A DNA stretch of 64,000 nt from Alisma plantago-aquatica (lineage: Eukaryota > Streptophyta > Magnoliopsida > Alismatales > Alismataceae): positions 1,347,091,550-1,347,155,549 of the forward strand of contig OY856411.1 of the NCBI GenBank assembly GCA_963693085.1, read 5' to 3'. Position 1 is the stretch's first letter, and each line of letters starts with the position of its first letter. Below are positions 60,581-64,000 of the stretch, piece after piece. Both the position numbers and the translations under genes were made by a program. The notes beneath the pieces were generated by a model. It had not been told where the DNA came from. It was given only the letters and a program-made list of their open reading frames with translations, and made no database searches.

Positions 60581-62450
60581 TGTTACGCGAAAACGTGCGG
60601 AAATCACCATAACCACATATTATGAAAACACGAGTTAATTAAAACCGATTGCGGAAAACTGATAAACTGTGAAACTATTACTTTCCAGTCCTCATCCTGC
60701 ACAGAAACATGTCATAGGTATATACACGTGTCTACAGCTTACAGAAACAGCTGTCCATCCGTCTCATGAGTTCACCACCTGTTCATATACATAAAGGCCC
60801 ACATCCGGCCAACCGCAGGATATACAAACATCATCGATCGATCATCGTGAAACAACGTCAAAACACTGCCAAGGACCTGAGAGTACATGGATGAATCTAG
60901 ACTCTACTACAAAACATCCAAAACAACAGCATGTCCATTGCTTGCCTTCTACTGCTCCTCAAGCTGCTCGGCCGCAACACTACGACTACGACCACGTCTA
61001 CCTCGACCACCTAAAAAAAGTGTAAACCAGCGGAGTGAGACAATTGAACAATTGTCCCAGCAGGAAACATAGCTCCCCACCGCAACTACAGAACCTCAGC
61101 AAGATAACTATAACAGCAGATAACTAATCAACAGATATAACAAGAGCAGTCTATATAAAGCAAGGCTATTCTTACTGACAAGCTTACCAGCTGTACAAAA
61201 GCATATAACCAGATATTTCTCAATGGAACATGATTGACAAGATATATCACTTTATAACATGATTATCAGAACAAGATATAATGTCACATAACATGCTTAT
61301 CAAGATAAGACATATTGTCACATAACCTGTAAGGTATAACAGAGATATTACACAAACAAGGCCTCAACCAATGTTTCGTATTTGATATGAGCAGTAAATA
61401 CTAAACGGCTGTATTACACATTATTATGCCCTGAGGATTTGAATCGTACCATTCAAATCCAACCTTCGGTTGCGAAACCCAAGCCGGTGCCATACAAGGT
61501 CAATGGAAGAGCCGGACTCCACGACCTCCCACCTCGTGGTCAGTACACGAGTATAACACAAGCAGGACCACAGTCACATGCTGAAGTGGTCTAAGCCACA
61601 GGGTCAGCTCCATAGGCTACCCTCACTCTAGCCTGCCTTGGTACAGGTCTCGGCACTAGTAAAACTGAGCCACGGGCTTGTTCACCGTGCTCTGAGCCAT
61701 GAACGCATTCATGCTCCTCACATCACATATCCTGAGCCATGGGCCTATTCACCATGCTCTTCACACGTATCTGAGTCTGTAACCGAAGTTACACTCTTAC
61801 CTCCTCATTTTCAGGCTAGGAACAACCTACACATATTCAACAATATGCACTTCCAGGTTAACCCATAGGGGAACCTGTTTCACCATCACCAAGTCCTGAC
61901 GATGATGGATCTATGTCCAGGGCAAACTACATGATATATTTCACTGTGATTAATTAGTATCTTTTAGATGGATTGCAAGATTCAACCAAGTGGTATAACA
62001 TGCAAGATATAACGGAAAGTAAACAACATTATATTATTATTTAATCACATCAACCTGATCCATCACAAGGATCCAACATCACATGTTACCACTTGGCCTC
62101 TTGCCAACCATCCAAATCCATCTCGAGGATCATCACATACCATGGGATCTCAATCCCTCATCATATACTGTCAATGCCTCTCAAGGCTCACATCACCATC
62201 ATGGAACTTAACACATTATACATATCATTTCATTAACCAGAGTAATTACCAAGTGATGTTACTCATCACATGTACCTCATATCCCTTTCAAGGATAATCA
62301 TCACCTGCATGGTTAGAGTGCACAATAATCGTATATTCAACATAAGAACCGTACGCATATTCATGCTTATCATTATCTCAGAATTATATGAATAATCAAG
62401 ATGTTCAAACATACATATCAAGTACTATTGTTACCACTACCATTGTGTCA

Positions 62451-62481
62451 CTATCATCATTATTATCATTATTATTATTAT
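62451..62481. repeat. (ATC/ATT)n microsatellite
   Basis: A run of ATC and ATT trinucleotides inside the long LTR. More trinucleotide-rich patches occur to about 62790. Confidence 0.85.
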
Positions 62482-62879
62482 GCAAGCTACTAGTGTAACT
62501 ATCACCATTCTCATTTAACAATTAAGTACAAGGATTACTTCATGCACATCATTACTATCATCTTCTTTATTATTAACAAATAAGCATAAGGATCACATCA
62601 TGCATCTTATTACCATGAACTTCCTCATTATCATCCCTACTACCATTATCATCATTATGATCTGCATTAATACTATCATTATCATCATGCAACTACTATC
62701 ATCATCATTGTTACTATCATTAGCATTATTATTATTTGCAAGGCATCATATTCATTGTTGTTATTACTAACAAGACACCACCATCATTTAGCATAAACAT
62801 CCACTTTCATAACACATGGAACCGTTACTCTAGGATCACAAGACTCTCACCATAACTCATCACCACCCTCACTAAAACC

Positions 62880-63780
62880 TATCAAGGCCTATCGGCCGAC
62901 ACATACCCAACCCTATCGGCCAGCACCACTCAAGGTTGTCGCCCACCATGGCTATCGGCCATTAGGGCTATCGGGCATTAGGGCTATCGGCCATTACACC
63001 AAGCATAGCCCTATCAGTCAACATAAGGGGGCAAGCTACATATGGCCATGTCGTCCGACATCAACAACCATCAAGCTTGACAAGGCTATATCGGCCAACA
63101 CCTCAAGATGTATCGCCCAACAACATCCAACGGCCAACTCAACCATATCGGCCAACTCAACCATATCAGCCAACTCAACCATATCAGCCAACTCCTCACT
63201 AGCTTATCCTAACACCCAACACACGACACTCATGTCGCCCAACACCATCACAAGAGAGGATGTTGCCCAACACACTCAGACAAGGTAGGGTATCGCCCAA
63301 CAGGGGTCACCATATCGGCCAACACAAAGAACACCACTATTTCGCCCATCACAAGGACAAGGGTGTCGCACAACACACCCAAACCAAGGGAGGATATCGC
63401 CCATCATCAAGGAAAAAGAGGATGTCACCCAACAAGGGTCATCTTCAACCTCCAACCTTAAGGATACTCAAACCCTAGAAAGCAAGGTGTACAAGGGAAC
63501 CCTAAACCCTAGAGGGGGATCGGCCACCAAAGGTACACAAGCAAGGTATAAAAGCAAGGAACTAAGCTAGACTACTAACATGCAACAAGATCATATCTAG
63601 AAGTAGAGGAGTTAGGGTTAGAAGCTATGCAACCCGCCTTAAGCTCCAAGCTCCAAGGAAGAAGATGCACTTCAAGCTCCAAGGGATGTCGTCCACCAAA
63701 GCTGATTCAAGAGATGGTATCGGCCACCACTAAAACTCCAGGAGAGTGTCTCAGCCGACACAAGAAAGATGGATAGGGAT
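62880..63780. repeat. Array of TRTCGSCCAACA-like motifs
   Basis: About 25 irregularly spaced copies of TATCGGCCAACA, TATCGCCCAACA, TGTCGCCCAAC and similar. The region 63132-63200 holds about 3.5 exact-period copies of an 18-bp unit, GCCAACTCAACCATATCR. On the minus strand the array lies just downstream of the LTR TATA box, that is, in the transcribed leader. Confidence 0.85.
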
Positions 63781-63842
63781 ATCGTGCACTCAAGGTGGAG
63801 GAGAGACCAAAAGATCAAAGGAGACTAAGGCAAGGAGAAGAG

Positions 63843-63854
63843 CTACATATATAG
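63843..63854 (-). promoter_or_regulatory. Probable LTR TATA box
   Basis: The minus strand reads CTATATATGTAG, preceded by CCCCTTATTC. It sits at a position equivalent to the GGGCTATATTTACC box in the related LTR near 32419-32434. Confidence 0.5.
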
Positions 63855-64000
63855 GAATAAGGGGAGGAGAAACTAAGGTAGATCCATGCTATGTGTCATC
63901 CACCCAAGGGACACTTGTCCTAGGGTTCAAGACAACACACTAGCACACCAAGAGACACTTGTCCAAGATATACACCTAGTGTCCACCAAACATGGTCAAG

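Larger units (their letters stand above)
60581..64000 (-). mobile_element. Long LTR, minus strand, running off the window
   Basis: Starts TGTTACGCGAAAACG in the plus direction, so the LTR 3' end on the minus strand is CGCGTAACA, and it interrupts the TNP2 gene at a sharp junction. It is related to the LTR at 28229-32918 by a series of shared blocks. No coding domain is seen in the 3.4 kb present. Whether it is a solo LTR or part of a complete element cannot be told, because the other end lies outside the window. Confidence 0.75.

Noticed and set aside
62880..63780. CRISPR-like array of short repeats
   Set aside because: Spacing is irregular, repeats are 12 bases and degenerate, and the context is a plant LTR.

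Overview
The window looks like intergenic DNA from a large plant genome, probably an angiosperm. It is AT-rich. Nearly every segment I can identify is a retrotransposon or DNA transposon, often nested in another and interrupted by stops and frameshifts. I found no convincing host protein gene, rRNA, functional tRNA or CRISPR array. The plant assignment rests on element types: L1-type LINEs whose ORF1 has a DUF4283-like domain and CCHC knuckle, LINE ORF2s with zf-RVT and RNase H domains, Ty3/gypsy elements with tRNA-iMet primer sites, a CACTA (En/Spm) transposon with a DUF4216-like TNP2 tail, and a tRNA-derived SINE. I cannot name the species.

Layout, left to right. (1) 1-8160 is mostly unassigned, with a possible decayed LTR at 1151-3330. 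(2) 8160-18220 is LINE A on the minus strand, split in ORF1 by LINE B on the plus strand (about 13040-17448, ending in A9). (3) 18901-24370 is the 5' part of an old Ty3/gypsy-type element: a 3.07-kb LTR, a primer site and a non-coding internal remnant. (4) 24380-35793 is LINE C on the plus strand. It is split by a long minus-strand LTR (28229-32918) inside its RT domain and by a 719-bp hAT-like MITE (33885-34603). (5) 35804-38165 is LINE D, a minus-strand fragment. (6) LINE E on the plus strand starts near 38340 and resumes at 50006-53289. Its endonuclease domain is split by a complete LTR retrotransposon (39220-50000) flanked by perfect 5-bp duplications, ATGCC. A SINE sits further along in the same LINE. 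(7) A direct tandem duplication, units 49829-54677 and 54678-about 58905, copies the end of the 3' LTR, LINE E with its SINE, flanking DNA and the end of a CACTA element. (8) 58208-60580 is the 3' part of that CACTA element: terminal repeat, GCGTCGGTT-like subterminal motifs, a 3'-UTR hairpin of about 220 bp per arm, and a broken TNP2 C-terminus. (9) A second long minus-strand LTR interrupts it at 60581 and runs off the window.

Relative order of events can be read from the nesting. LINE B is younger than LINE A. The long LTR and the MITE are younger than LINE C. The SINE and the complete LTR element are younger than LINE E. The tandem duplication is younger than the complete LTR element, because its breakpoint lies inside the 3' LTR, and a 621-bp deletion in the second unit is younger still. 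The most notable points are the 3'-UTR hairpin of the CACTA element, the likely non-autonomous LTR family with similar LTRs but a nearly codeless interior, and the motif arrays in the transcribed part of the long LTR family.
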